Shown here piece after piece: positions 27,587 through 36,853 of a stretch of 64,000 nt of DNA. The notes below the pieces were generated by a model that was not told the origin of the DNA, did not search any database, and was given only the letters and a program-made list of their open reading frames with translations. The DNA is from an uncultured Campylobacterota bacterium (lineage in GTDB: Bacteria; Campylobacterota; Campylobacteria; Campylobacterales; Sulfurovaceae): assembly GCA_937141405.1 (NCBI GenBank), contig CAKZQQ010000005.1, positions 1 through 64,000 on the forward strand, written 5' to 3'. The stretch's first letter is position 1. Each line of letters begins with the position of its first letter. A program made the translations under genes and the position numbers.

Positions 27587-30500
27587 TTATAGAACTATAT
27601 GACCGACATCTGCTTGAACCCAGATTTGAGTCGAAGTGCCAGATGTGTCGGTATAGACATTATAAGTGATGCCATCTTGGTTAGTTTGTCCGTTAGCAGC
27701 CCAGCCATCTAGGTTGACGGTATCATCGCTATCGCCGAGTATTTTAAGCGTAGTTGCGCTATTACCTGTGATATCAAGTACATCACTACCACTTAAATTC
27801 TCAAGCACTACACTTGCGTCTGTAAGATCAAGCGTTTCTATATTGGTAATTGGGTTTGTTGAGCTATTTAATGTACCAAAATCAAGGGTTGTATCGGTAT
27901 TAAAAATCAGTACATCCGAGCCATTACCTCCATCAACAACAACATCTGACGCATCATAAACTAAGATATCATTGCCATCTCCACCATAGAGTGAATCTGC
28001 AACACCTTCCATTCCTATTAAAATATCATTGCCGTCTCCGCCATAAAGCTCCGCTCCATCACTGTTATTGCTAATGATAATATTACTATCACTATCGCCG
28101 GTTAGCACAGTGTCGGTAACACTGCCCGTAATGGATGTTGTATCAGGATCAGTTACATTGATTGTAAGTGTTGTTGTGCTCGTCATGCCATCTTCATCAG
28201 TGATAGTATAGGTAAATGTATCTGTAGCATAAAATGCTGTTGCCGAAAGATCATTAAATGCTGAGGATACGCCATAAACATAATCATCTACATCAACCCC
28301 TGTGTCAGCTGCAGTGCCGGCATCAAGATCTATTGCATAGATGTTTCCATAATATTGAAATGCGTAGATAGAACCATCACTATCAATCCCTATACCATAC
28401 ATATTATTAGGCATTCCGGTTACCACAGTAGTAACGGTGCCTGTATCTAAATCATATTTTAAGAGATTGCCATCTGATAAAGCATAAATATCTCCATCAT
28501 AATAGAGTATATCGTCACAATAATAACCACCAAGACCATCTACGTAAGTCGCTGCCCCCGTCGTTGCATCGATAGTGTATAGGTCTCCATAATAAGTAAG
28601 GGCATATAGGGTCCCATCTGAGTCAGAGACTAAACCTCTTATCTCTCCTGATACGTTTGCCGTACCAATATAAGTAGAAGAGGCTGTTGAAGTATTGATA
28701 TTGTAAAATTCACCATTTCCCATAATGCCGTACAATGTACCGTTTGGAGTTATAGCAATATCATAGAATGTATGCCCGGAATATCCAATTACAGTAGTTG
28801 CGCCTGTTTCCGGATCTACCGTACCTATATTACCTCCATTATCTACATAATAGAATACACGATCACTCGCTTCTTCATATGCATTCTTGGCTCCTGCTGT
28901 AAGACTTTTATCTAAAGTATAGGTATAGCTACCATCTGCTTGCATCACTAAAGTACCATAAGTGCCTTGAATTTCTGCACCCACACTGCCGGAGGCGCTC
29001 ATCGTGCTACCTGCAAGCACTCCCGTAACTGAAAAAGAGTCACCATCCGCATCATGATCTTGCCCGGTAGTTTCAGGGGTAACATCCCCTGTAGCGGTGA
29101 CGGTTGTAGCAGTCATTGTTGTTGAAGCGGCACCATAAATCGTTCCGCTCAAATCTATGTTGTTTGCAGAAGTATAGGTATTATTAGTAGGATCAACGAT
29201 ATAAGCCGTTCCATCATTTTTAATCACATATATATTGCCATCGTCATTAAGCGCAAGACCATACAATGTTCCGCCCATTCCTGTTACTATGGTGTTAACA
29301 CTGCCGGTTGTGAGGTCATATCTCAATAGGTTATTGTCAGCTAATATATATAAACCATCATCATAATAGACAAGGTCATCACAATCGTATCCAAAGTCCT
29401 GTGGTGTAACAAGAGTTGCTGCCAAAGTAGCTGTATCGATAGAATATAAAGAGCCTCCATTAGTCATCGCATACAGGGTGCCATCCTCACTAAATGAAAG
29501 ACCGTATATGTTGCCATTATTTGTACCTGTTACAGTGCCAAGTGAAGTAGTTGCCCCCGTAGCAGTATTAATGCTATATAGTCTTTCACTTGATGTGATA
29601 GCATATAATTCTCCGCTTGAAGTCGTAGCGATGTCATAAATTTGGCCATGAGTATAGCCAAGTGAACCGATAACCGTCTGAACTCCTGTTGTAAGATCAA
29701 CGGTGCCAATTTCTTCATGATTAGTTATATAGTAAGCGGTAGTAGTAGAGTCCGGCATGTTAATAACGGCTTGATCAGCTACAGCAACCGGTGCAGTATT
29801 GATCGTAACGGTAATTGTCTCAGATGCAGAGGCTGTATCTCCATTTGCACCCTCTGTTGCTGTTGCCGTTACTGTAAGTTCATTTATAGATCCACTGCTT
29901 GAAACATCGGATGCCGTATAAGTTAAACTATCCAAATCCCAATTTGTTACATCTACCGTTGTTGATCCCGACGTTGCAGTAAATGTGTTGGTACCATCAG
30001 ATATCGTACAACCTTCCGGTATATCGGAAATCGTAATACTAAGAGTTTCTGAGCCGTCAGTATCGGTAAGAGCAGCAGAAATACTTGTGAGTTTGATAGG
30101 TGAACCTTCCATTCCTTCATTTAAGGCAATAGGATAATAACCATTTTCACCATCAGTTGATACAAGTGATGAATGTTGTCCATCTATGTCAGCTGCATTT
30201 GAATAGAGATTAAAATTGGTTGTATCAAGTGCAACCGGTGTTGCTCCGTCAACTGAGACATTGATTGAAAAATAGCCTACATCATTTCCATTATAAGTAT
30301 GTATATTAAGCGTGTAATACCCGGATTCACTTACGGTATATGTTCCTGCGGTTGTGGCTGTTCCTGTACCCGTTCCTGTTGTTCCGGCAATTGAAGTGTC
30401 ATATGTTCCATATGCATCTCCTGTAGTGCTAATTAGTGTGGTGCCACCAAGTTCTATTTGTAGGGAGTCATCAAAATAGCCGGAAAAAGAGATCGTTGTT

Positions 30501-33064
30501 CCTGCCTCAAGATAGATAAGTCCTGTTGTTACCTCAACAGTCCCCGTTGTTATGTAGTCTGCTTCAGCACCGCTATTACCCGTTGCATAAGGTTGAGTCA
30601 CAATCGTCTCAGAATCGGGGGTGAGACCCTCAACTGCTGATTCAAGGTTTCCACTATCGACGGCTCCCCAACTCACATTATTGTATATCTGTTGTATTAA
30701 GCCCGTACCGCTTGGTATTGTCACGAGATCGATAAGATCATCACCGCCTGATGATTGTGTACCATCGATCGTAAGAGTCGGAGTATCGGCAACAGCTGTG
30801 ATATTTATAGCTGTCGTGTAACTTGTAGCGCTCCAATCAGTGCCATCATACACGCTAAATGTAAAGTTGCTATCCGCATCACTATTGTCAGTTGGATCAA
30901 ATGTCAAAAGTCCGGAGTCAATATCAGCAACCTCAATAACAGTTCCTGCCGCAACAGCGTCTCCATCAAGATATAAGATACCATTAGTTGGCAATGAATC
31001 GATTCTGATGAAGGCTAAACTATTTCCCTCTACATCACTATAAGTTCCAAAATCATTTGTAGTTAAAGTATATACATCTGCTGTATTGTTCATATCCTCT
31101 AAGATGGTTATAGAGTCATTAGTCGAAGTAGGGATAAAATTATTTGTTATTACATTATAGGTACCATCTGCAAATACTATAGTTTCGATGTTTCTCAGCT
31201 CAGTCACATCTCCTATGCCATCACCATTGCTATCGCTTGTGGCTTTTTCTGTAACAATGATATTGCCATTTACATCAGTGGTAATAGTATAATCAGAAAT
31301 ATTGCCGCCAAAATTAACAGTATCTGTTCCGTTGCCGCCATCTAACATAAGATAATCATTGGCATCATCTTCGTTGCCCGATGTTATTACTGCTTGATCA
31401 GTCTTGATTGTATCATCACCGTCACCTGTCAACACATAATCGTCTGTAGATTCAGTAGACGCGTTACTTGCGTCACCATGATAATAGTGAGTTGAGTCGG
31501 TTTGTCCTGTTGTATTCCCTGCGGTATCTGTTTCAGTGACGCTAAAGAACTCATTATCATCGATTGGTGTATTACTCAAATTAGAGATATCTACACTCCA
31601 TGTTCCATCTGATTGTACAGTTGCTGTTGCTACCAAATTATCATCTTCATCATATATGGCAATAGTGTTGCCGACCTCTGCGCCTGTTCCATACATTGTG
31701 ACAGAAGAGTAATCTCCGAAATGATCTACTATATTTGTTATTTTTAATTGATCTATATCGGGGGCTGTAGCATCGACAGTTACACTGCCGCTACCTGTGC
31801 CTTCGTTCCCTGCAGTATCTGTTGCAGTGACATCTACAGTTGTTGTTCCGTCGGCAAGTGTATCAACAACATCATCTGCAAGTGTCCATGTGCCGTCACC
31901 GTTATTCGTAGCCGTGTAATCCACACCGTCTACTGTTACAGTAACCGTTGCAGTAGGATCATCTATAGTTCCTGTAAGTTCAGGGGTATCATCATTAGTT
32001 AAAGCGATATCATCAACATCAACAATAGGAGCTGTCGTATCGAGTGTGAATGTAATCGATGCTGTAGCACTCGGGTTGCCTGCAGGATCTATCTCTCTTA
32101 CAGTGACGGTATTAGAACCCTCAGTTGCGCTAGGCGGTGTTGTACTCCATGTACTGCCACCGTCTGTACTATACTCTATAGTATTGCCTGCTTCGTTTGG
32201 TGTAACAGTAAGTGTGCCGTCACTTGTAATAAGGTCTGTTGTACTTGAACCTGTATCATTCGCAAGCTCTACGCTTGGTGCAGCAGGGGCTGTAGCATCG
32301 ACAGTTACACTGCCGCTACCTGTGCCTTCGTTCCCTGCAGTATCTGTTGCAGTGACATCTACAGTTGTTGTTCCGTCGGCAAGTGTATCAACAACATCAT
32401 CTGCAAGTGTCCATGTGCCGTCACCGTTATTCGTAGCCGTGTAATCCACACCGTCTACTGTTACAGTAACCGTTGCAGTAGGATCATCTATAGTTCCTGT
32501 AAGTTCAGGGGTATCATCATTAGTTAAAGCGATATCATCAACATCAACAATAGGAGCTGTCGTATCAATAGTAGCAGCTTGGCCGCCACCGCCACCGCCA
32601 CCGCCACCTGCACCGGCAAGGGCTCCCGCTCCAAGTACGCCAAGCAGAATTGGAAGAAAGCCACTGTCTGATTCTGTATTAAGAACTTGATAAGACGATA
32701 GACCATCACTTAGATTTTCTGCGAGCATTGTTGAATCAAGCTCTTGAGGGCTATAGACATAAAGATTTCCATCTTCGGCTACACCAAATATTTGTCCCTC
32801 GTCATTTTCGTAATAATCTTTAACGATGACAGTAGAGTCATCATCTTCGCTCTCAGTCTCATTGAGAATCTTAATTTCAAGATCATCACCTTTTCTAGTT
32901 ACCTTTATCATATCAGGCGCTAAATTTTTAGTTAAATCTTTAACTTCATAGCTTGAATTAGGCTGTGCTTGAACAATAAGTGGCGAACCCCCACCATCGG
33001 GGATATTTATCTCAGATCTTGTCCCATCACTGTTGTTGATAATATTTAATATATTTTTACTCAT
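27587..33064 (-). CDS. Giant type I-secreted adhesin (BapA-prefix, Ig-like, VCBS/propeller, RTX)
   Basis: A 1825-aa surface protein. Residues 1-135 resemble the BapA prefix-like domain, followed by a Gly-rich linker (145-161). Bacterial Ig-like units follow; the one at ~167-260 is repeated exactly at ~342-435. A first RTX-like segment (~535-640, VLTGDGDDTIK), a cadherin-like unit (~645-765), a PA14-like jelly roll (~780-960) and another Ig/cadherin unit come next. Then a VCBS-type domain has two five-unit propeller-like inserts (~1106-1311 and ~1400-1601). The C-terminus has RTX nonapeptides (LYGGDGNDILIG, ~1668-1720) and a type I secretion end. No N-terminal Sec signal or LapG-type di-alanine site is seen, and no type I secretion genes are in the window. 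Role in attachment is inferred from domain type. Confidence 0.9.
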   Translation of the reverse strand: MSKNILNIINNSDGTRSEINIPDGGGSPLIVQAQPNSSYEVKDLTKNLAPDMIKVTRKGDDLEIKILNETESEDDDSTVIVKDYYENDEGQIFGVAEDGNLYVYSPQELDSTMLAENLSDGLSSYQVLNTESDSGFLPILLGVLGAGALAGAGGGGGGGGGQAATIDTTAPIVDVDDIALTNDDTPELTGTIDDPTATVTVTVDGVDYTATNNGDGTWTLADDVVDTLADGTTTVDVTATDTAGNEGTGSGSVTVDATAPAAPSVELANDTGSSTTDLITSDGTLTVTPNEAGNTIEYSTDGGSTWSTTPPSATEGSNTVTVREIDPAGNPSATASITFTLDTTAPIVDVDDIALTNDDTPELTGTIDDPTATVTVTVDGVDYTATNNGDGTWTLADDVVDTLADGTTTVDVTATDTAGNEGTGSGSVTVDATAPDIDQLKITNIVDHFGDYSSVTMYGTGAEVGNTIAIYDEDDNLVATATVQSDGTWSVDISNLSNTPIDDNEFFSVTETDTAGNTTGQTDSTHYYHGDASNASTESTDDYVLTGDGDDTIKTDQAVITSGNEDDANDYLMLDGGNGTDTVNFGGNISDYTITTDVNGNIIVTEKATSDSNGDGIGDVTELRNIETIVFADGTYNVITNNFIPTSTNDSITILEDMNNTADVYTLTTNDFGTYSDVEGNSLAFIRIDSLPTNGILYLDGDAVAAGTVIEVADIDSGLLTFDPTDNSDADSNFTFSVYDGTDWSATSYTTAINITAVADTPTLTIDGTQSSGGDDLIDLVTIPSGTGLIQQIYNNVSWGAVDSGNLESAVEGLTPDSETIVTQPYATGNSGAEADYITTGTVEVTTGLIYLEAGTTISFSGYFDDSLQIELGGTTLISTTGDAYGTYDTSIAGTTGTGTGTATTAGTYTVSESGYYTLNIHTYNGNDVGYFSINVSVDGATPVALDTTNFNLYSNAADIDGQHSSLVSTDGENGYYPIALNEGMEGSPIKLTSISAALTDTDGSETLSITISDIPEGCTISDGTNTFTATSGSTTVDVTNWDLDSLTYTASDVSSSGSINELTVTATATEGANGDTASASETITVTINTAPVAVADQAVINMPDSTTTAYYITNHEEIGTVDLTTGVQTVIGSLGYTHGQIYDIATTSSGELYAITSSERLYSINTATGATTSLGTVTGTNNGNIYGLSFSEDGTLYAMTNGGSLYSIDTATLAATLVTPQDFGYDCDDLVYYDDGLYILADNNLLRYDLTTGSVNTIVTGMGGTLYGLALNDDGNIYVIKNDGTAYIVDPTNNTYTSANNIDLSGTIYGAASTTMTATTVTATGDVTPETTGQDHDADGDSFSVTGVLAGSTMSASGSVGAEIQGTYGTLVMQADGSYTYTLDKSLTAGAKNAYEEASDRVFYYVDNGGNIGTVDPETGATTVIGYSGHTFYDIAITPNGTLYGIMGNGEFYNINTSTASSTYIGTANVSGEIRGLVSDSDGTLYALTYYGDLYTIDATTGAATYVDGLGGYYCDDILYYDGDIYALSDGNLLKYDLDTGTVTTVVTGMPNNMYGIGIDSDGSIYAFQYYGNIYAIDLDAGTAADTGVDVDDYVYGVSSAFNDLSATAFYATDTFTYTITDEDGMTSTTTLTINVTDPDTTSITGSVTDTVLTGDSDSNIIISNNSDGAELYGGDGNDILIGMEGVADSLYGGDGNDILVYDASDVVVDGGNGSDVLIFNTDTTLDFGTLNSSTNPITNIETLDLTDASVVLENLSGSDVLDITGNSATTLKILGDSDDTVNLDGWAANGQTNQDGITYNVYTDTSGTSTQIWVQADVGHIVL
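31761..32041 (-). repeat. 281-bp direct repeat, copy 2 (adhesin Ig-like unit)
   Basis: By base-by-base reading, identical to 32286-32566. It encodes the Ig-like unit around TAPIVDVDDIALTNDDTPEL to GTGSGSVTVDATAP. The start-to-start distance is 525 bases, a multiple of three. Confidence 0.9.
32286..32566 (-). repeat. 281-bp direct repeat, copy 1 (adhesin Ig-like unit)
   Basis: Identical to 31761-32041. The 244 bases between the copies encode a different Ig-like unit (TAPAAPSVELANDTG..). Recombination between the copies would delete or add 175 codons in frame. Confidence 0.9.
32585..32608 (-). repeat. Hexanucleotide microsatellite in the adhesin Gly-rich linker
   Basis: Four tandem GCCACC units (plus-strand reading) encode part of the nine-glycine run. 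Unit gain or loss would stay in frame and change linker length by two residues. Confidence 0.8.
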
Positions 33065-33136
33065 CTTTTTTCCCTTTAAATACTATAGTAAAAATTACCA
33101 AGGGCATAAGAGAACAGATTTGCATCAATTTAATTT

Positions 33137-33145
33137 ATAATAGCA
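33137..33145 (-). promoter_or_regulatory. Extended -10 candidate for the adhesin gene
   Basis: Minus-strand TGC-TATTAT, about 73 bases before the adhesin ATG. A second -10-like TATAGT (33082-33087) is nearer but would leave almost no leader before the AAAGGG ribosome binding site. Confidence 0.35.
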
Positions 33146-33436
33146 TAAAATAAAATTATCAAAATATCTTTGTCTCATTTCTCTTGGCGCAATCTACGCT
33201 TAAACTTGTTTAATTAATATATAATCTAAATTCAATGAACACTATGACCTTTCGGTCTTAATACTATATTAACACTAATTTCCTTAAAGTTTTTTTATAA
33301 AATATATTTATTGATATTAATCATCTCTTTTTAATATATTAGGAGTATTTTTGTCCAATATTGATTTTTGTGTAATAAAGAAACATTTTGACTCTTTTTG
33401 AAGAAAATGTCCCATTAAATTAACATATTTATTGTG

Positions 33437-33455
33437 AAGTAGTGTTACACTTCTT
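33437..33455. promoter_or_regulatory. Dyad upstream of icd
   Basis: AAGTAGTGT and ACACTTCTT are inverted copies around a central T with 8 of 9 pairs matching, the inner five perfect (AGTGT/ACACT). It ends 34 bases before the icd ATG and could be an operator or a short 5' hairpin. Confidence 0.4.
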
Positions 33456-33489
33456 TCAGTAAAAATAAAAATAAAGGATGATCATAAAT

Positions 33490-35673
33490 ATGTCAGATTT
33501 AGCAAAAATTATTTGGTCAAAGATTGATGAAGCACCTGCGTTGGCAACATATTCATTATTGCCAATCGTTAACGCTTTCACTAAAGCCGCAGGAGTAGAG
33601 GTAGTTACGAGTGATATCTCACTAGCCGGGAGAGTTCTTGCGAGCCAGGGCTTAGCTGAGGACAATCTATCAAAGTTGGGAGAAGTTGTTTTGCAAGCAG
33701 ATGGAAACATTATCAAACTTCCAAACATATCAGCTTCTATCGGTCAACTTAAAGAGTGTATCGCAGAGCTTCAGAGCCAAGGCTATGATATACCTAATTT
33801 TCCCGAGAATCCTGCAGATTCAGAGGAAGAGGCAATTCGTGCAAAATATAATACATGTTTAGGAAGTGCTGTTAACCCTGTTCTTCGTGAGGGAAACTCT
33901 GACAGACGCGCTGCTGCAGCTGTTAAAAAGTTTGCTCAAAATAATCCTCATAGACTTAAAGCATTTAGTGAAAACTCTAAAGCATATGTTGCTCATATGG
34001 CCGGAGATGGTGATTTTTATGGTAATGAAAAAGCTATTACAATGCACAAGGGTGGAAAAGTAACTATTGCATTGAACGGTAAAGAGTTAGCAACAATTAA
34101 CGCTCTTGATAAAGAGATTTTAGACGGTACATTTATGTCCGCTAAAAAACTAAGAGCATTTATTCAAAAAACAATTGATGATGCAAGAGCAAATGGTGTC
34201 TTATGGTCAATCCACCTTAAAGCTACTATGATGAAAATCTCCGATCCGATTATGTTTGGACACGCTCTAGAAGTATTTTTTGCTCCTGTATTTGAAAAGT
34301 ATGCAGCAGAATTTAAAGAGTTTGGCGTCAATGCGCGTTTAGGTATCTCTGATATCGAAAAGAAAATCTCCGGACATGCTAAAGAGGCGGAAATCAAAGC
34401 CGCATTTAAAGCTGTAGTTGATTCTGATTCTCCAAAAATTGCTATGGTTGATTCTGATAAAGGTACTACAAACTTTAATGCCTCAAATGATGTTATTATC
34501 GATGCTTCTATGCCGGTAGTTGTACGTGAAGGCGGAAAGCAATGGGATAGAAATGGTGATGCATGCGAGTGCGTTGCTGTTATTCCTGATAGTACTTATG
34601 GGATGTTCCACCAAGAGATGGTAGCTGATTGTGTTAAAAACGGTCAATATGATGCAACTACTATGGGCAATGTCGCGAATGTTGGTCTTATGGCACAAAA
34701 AGCAGAAGAGTATGGAAGCCATCCTACAACTTTTGAGATGGCAGAAGATGGAAAGGTAACCGTAACTACTGAAGATGGCACGGAGTTGATGAGTTTTGAT
34801 GTTGAAGCCGGTGATATCTGGAGAATGTCTCGCGCCAAAGATATCCCTATCAAAGACTGGGTTCGATTGGCAGTTGAGCGTGCGCGCCTCACGGGAAGTC
34901 CTGCTATTTTCTGGTTGGATGAAAACAGAGCTCACGATAGAGAGATGATTAAAAAAGTAAATGAGTACTTAAAAGATCATGATACATCAGGACTTGATAT
35001 TCAAATCATGGATATTGCAGCCGCTACTCGTTATACAAATGCACGCGTTAGAAAAGGTGAAGATACAATCTCTGTAACAGGGAATGTTCTTCGTGACCAT
35101 CTTACTGATATGTATCCAATTTTGGAGCTTGGAACATCCGCGAAAATGCTTTCCATTGTTCCATTATTAGCGGGCGGTGGATTGTATGAAACAGGTGCCG
35201 GTGGATCTGCTCCTAAGCATGTTGACCAATTCTTAGCCGAGGGTCACTTAAGATGGGATTCATTAGGTGAATTTTTAGCGCTTGCCGAATCTTTGAGATT
35301 TATCGCACAAAAAAATGATTCAGCCGATTTAGCTGCAGTTACAGCAGCGCTTGATAAGGCAAATGATAGCTACCTTGGTGAAAACAAGGCTCCATCTCGT
35401 AAATGTGGCGAACCAGACAATAAGGCAAGTCATTTTTATTTGGCACAATATTGGGCAGAGGCATTAGCCCAAAGTGATAATGCTGAATTGTCAGCCAAGT
35501 TTGCTCCTATCGCCAAAGCTTTGAAGGAAAATGAGGCTAAGATAATCGAAGAGTTGCTCTCGATTGAGGGCAAACCTCAAGATATAGGCGGATATTATCA
35601 TCCGGATGATGCAAAGGCAGAGGCTGCGATGAGACCGTCAACTACTTTAAATAGCATCATTGATTCTATCTAG
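33490..35673 (+). CDS. icd: Isocitrate dehydrogenase, monomeric NADP-type
   Basis: A 727-aa monomeric IDH, catalysing isocitrate to 2-oxoglutarate with NADP, or the reverse carboxylation in a reductive TCA cycle. Family-typical segments are IIWSKIDEAPALATYSLLPI at the N-terminus, LREGNSDRRAAAAVKKFAQN, WSIHLKATMMKISDPIMFGH, and LAGGGLYETGAGGSAPKHVD near residue 565. The start is ATG 33490: the ATG at 33478 directly abuts AAAGG and would leave no spacing, while 33490 matches the family N-terminus. It is followed by mdh in the order known from Campylobacter. Confidence 0.96.
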   Translation: MSDLAKIIWSKIDEAPALATYSLLPIVNAFTKAAGVEVVTSDISLAGRVLASQGLAEDNLSKLGEVVLQADGNIIKLPNISASIGQLKECIAELQSQGYDIPNFPENPADSEEEAIRAKYNTCLGSAVNPVLREGNSDRRAAAAVKKFAQNNPHRLKAFSENSKAYVAHMAGDGDFYGNEKAITMHKGGKVTIALNGKELATINALDKEILDGTFMSAKKLRAFIQKTIDDARANGVLWSIHLKATMMKISDPIMFGHALEVFFAPVFEKYAAEFKEFGVNARLGISDIEKKISGHAKEAEIKAAFKAVVDSDSPKIAMVDSDKGTTNFNASNDVIIDASMPVVVREGGKQWDRNGDACECVAVIPDSTYGMFHQEMVADCVKNGQYDATTMGNVANVGLMAQKAEEYGSHPTTFEMAEDGKVTVTTEDGTELMSFDVEAGDIWRMSRAKDIPIKDWVRLAVERARLTGSPAIFWLDENRAHDREMIKKVNEYLKDHDTSGLDIQIMDIAAATRYTNARVRKGEDTISVTGNVLRDHLTDMYPILELGTSAKMLSIVPLLAGGGLYETGAGGSAPKHVDQFLAEGHLRWDSLGEFLALAESLRFIAQKNDSADLAAVTAALDKANDSYLGENKAPSRKCGEPDNKASHFYLAQYWAEALAQSDNAELSAKFAPIAKALKENEAKIIEELLSIEGKPQDIGGYYHPDDAKAEAAMRPSTTLNSIIDSI

Positions 35674-35683
35674 TTTAATTGAC

Positions 35684-35715
35684 ACTTTACGTAGTCGTTA
35701 AAGGCTATGTAAAGT
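35684..35715 (+). terminator. Stem-loop after icd
   Basis: ACTTTACGTAG (35684-35694) pairs with CTATGTAAAGT (35705-35715), ten Watson-Crick pairs and one G-U. No T run follows, so it may slow rather than end transcription before mdh. Confidence 0.4.
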
Positions 35716-35884
35716 TCTTAAAATGTAATATTGTTGTCATATTATTTGACATACTCACTTCTTTGCATCTAGTGTAAAAAGATGTAAAAACTACTACTAA
35801 TCACAAAAAGAGTGATCAGAGCATAATCGATATAAATTCTATGGCTTATGCTTTGATAGAGTGCTTAGGTTATAAAGGACGCTA

Positions 35885-36832
35885 ATGAGAGGAAAAAAAG
35901 TTACAATCGTAGGTGCCGGAAATGTCGGGGCAACGGTTGCATATATTTTAGCTATGAATGGGGCGTGTCATCATGTTGTGCTTAAAGATAGAAATACAGA
36001 AATAGCAAAAGGAAAAGCACTTGATATGAGTCAAGCTGCCAATGCAGCTAGAATGCATACCATCGTCTCAGTTGCTGAACAGCCCGAAGATATTGCCGAT
36101 TCAGATGTCGTTGTTATCACAGCAGGAAGCCCAAGATTGCCGGGCATGAGTAGAGATGATCTTCTGATGACAAATGCAGAGATTACAAAACATGTTATAC
36201 AGGATATTAAGCTCTATGCGCCACACTCTATTATCGTCATGGTCTCTAATCCCCTTGATGTTATGACTTATGTGGCATTTAAAGAGAGCGGCTTTCCAAG
36301 AGAGAGAGTCTTGGGTATGGCAGGTATCCTTGATAGTGCACGAATGGCACACTTTATCTATGAGAAGATAGGATATGGCGCAGGGCAGATTAGAGCTTCC
36401 GTTATGGGTGGACATGGGGATGATATGGTTCCATTACCAAAATTTTCAACTGTTGCGGGGGTACCTCTCTCTGATGTACTTTCTCCCGAAGAGATAGAAG
36501 ATGTTGTGGATAGAACCAAGCATGGTGGTGCTGAAATCGTCGGTTATCTTAAAACAGGTTCAGCTTATTATGCACCTGCAAAATCGACAGCTATTATGGT
36601 TGAAGCGATACTCAAAGATACAAAACAGATCCATCCATGTGCTGTCTATCTTGATGGAGAGTATGGATATAAAGATGTTGTTTCCGGTGTCCCTTTAGTG
36701 CTTGGTGCAGGTGGGGCCGAGAAGATATTTGAGATGACACTCAATGAGGATCAAGAGGTAAGATTTGCAAAAAGTGTTACTTCGGTAAAAAATATGATAG
36801 AAGTTCTAGGAAAAAATAATTTTTTTGCTTAA
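35885..36832 (+). CDS. mdh: Malate dehydrogenase
   Basis: A 315-aa NAD-dependent enzyme interconverting malate and oxaloacetate. It has the Rossmann motif VGAGNVGATVAYILA, PRLPGMSRDDLLMTNA (Arg pair that selects malate over lactate), VSNPLDVMTYVAF, the D..R segment LDSARM, and the catalytic HGDDMVPL. It belongs to the LDH-like MDH group. AAAGGA precedes the ATG. fumC follows 21 bases later, so the two are likely co-transcribed. Confidence 0.95.
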   Translation: MRGKKVTIVGAGNVGATVAYILAMNGACHHVVLKDRNTEIAKGKALDMSQAANAARMHTIVSVAEQPEDIADSDVVVITAGSPRLPGMSRDDLLMTNAEITKHVIQDIKLYAPHSIIVMVSNPLDVMTYVAFKESGFPRERVLGMAGILDSARMAHFIYEKIGYGAGQIRASVMGGHGDDMVPLPKFSTVAGVPLSDVLSPEEIEDVVDRTKHGGAEIVGYLKTGSAYYAPAKSTAIMVEAILKDTKQIHPCAVYLDGEYGYKDVVSGVPLVLGAGGAEKIFEMTLNEDQEVRFAKSVTSVKNMIEVLGKNNFFA

Positions 36833-36853
36833 AGCTAATAAAGGAGTTTTGTG

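Larger units (their letters stand above)
33065..33489. other. Divergent intergenic region between adhesin and icd
   Basis: About 425 AT-rich bases without an ORF. They hold a putative extended -10 for the adhesin (33137-33145, minus), a small GACC/GGTC hairpin (33246-33257), and an imperfect dyad upstream of icd (33437-33455). The rest is featureless. Confidence 0.6.

Noticed and set aside
32046-32444. Long plus-strand ORF opposite the adhesin gene
   Set aside because: It mirrors the repetitive, Thr/Val-rich adhesin codons, has no ribosome binding site and shows no protein family signature.
32585-32608. GCCACC hexamer tract as a phase-variation switch
   Set aside because: The unit is a multiple of three and cannot shift the frame; at most it changes linker length.
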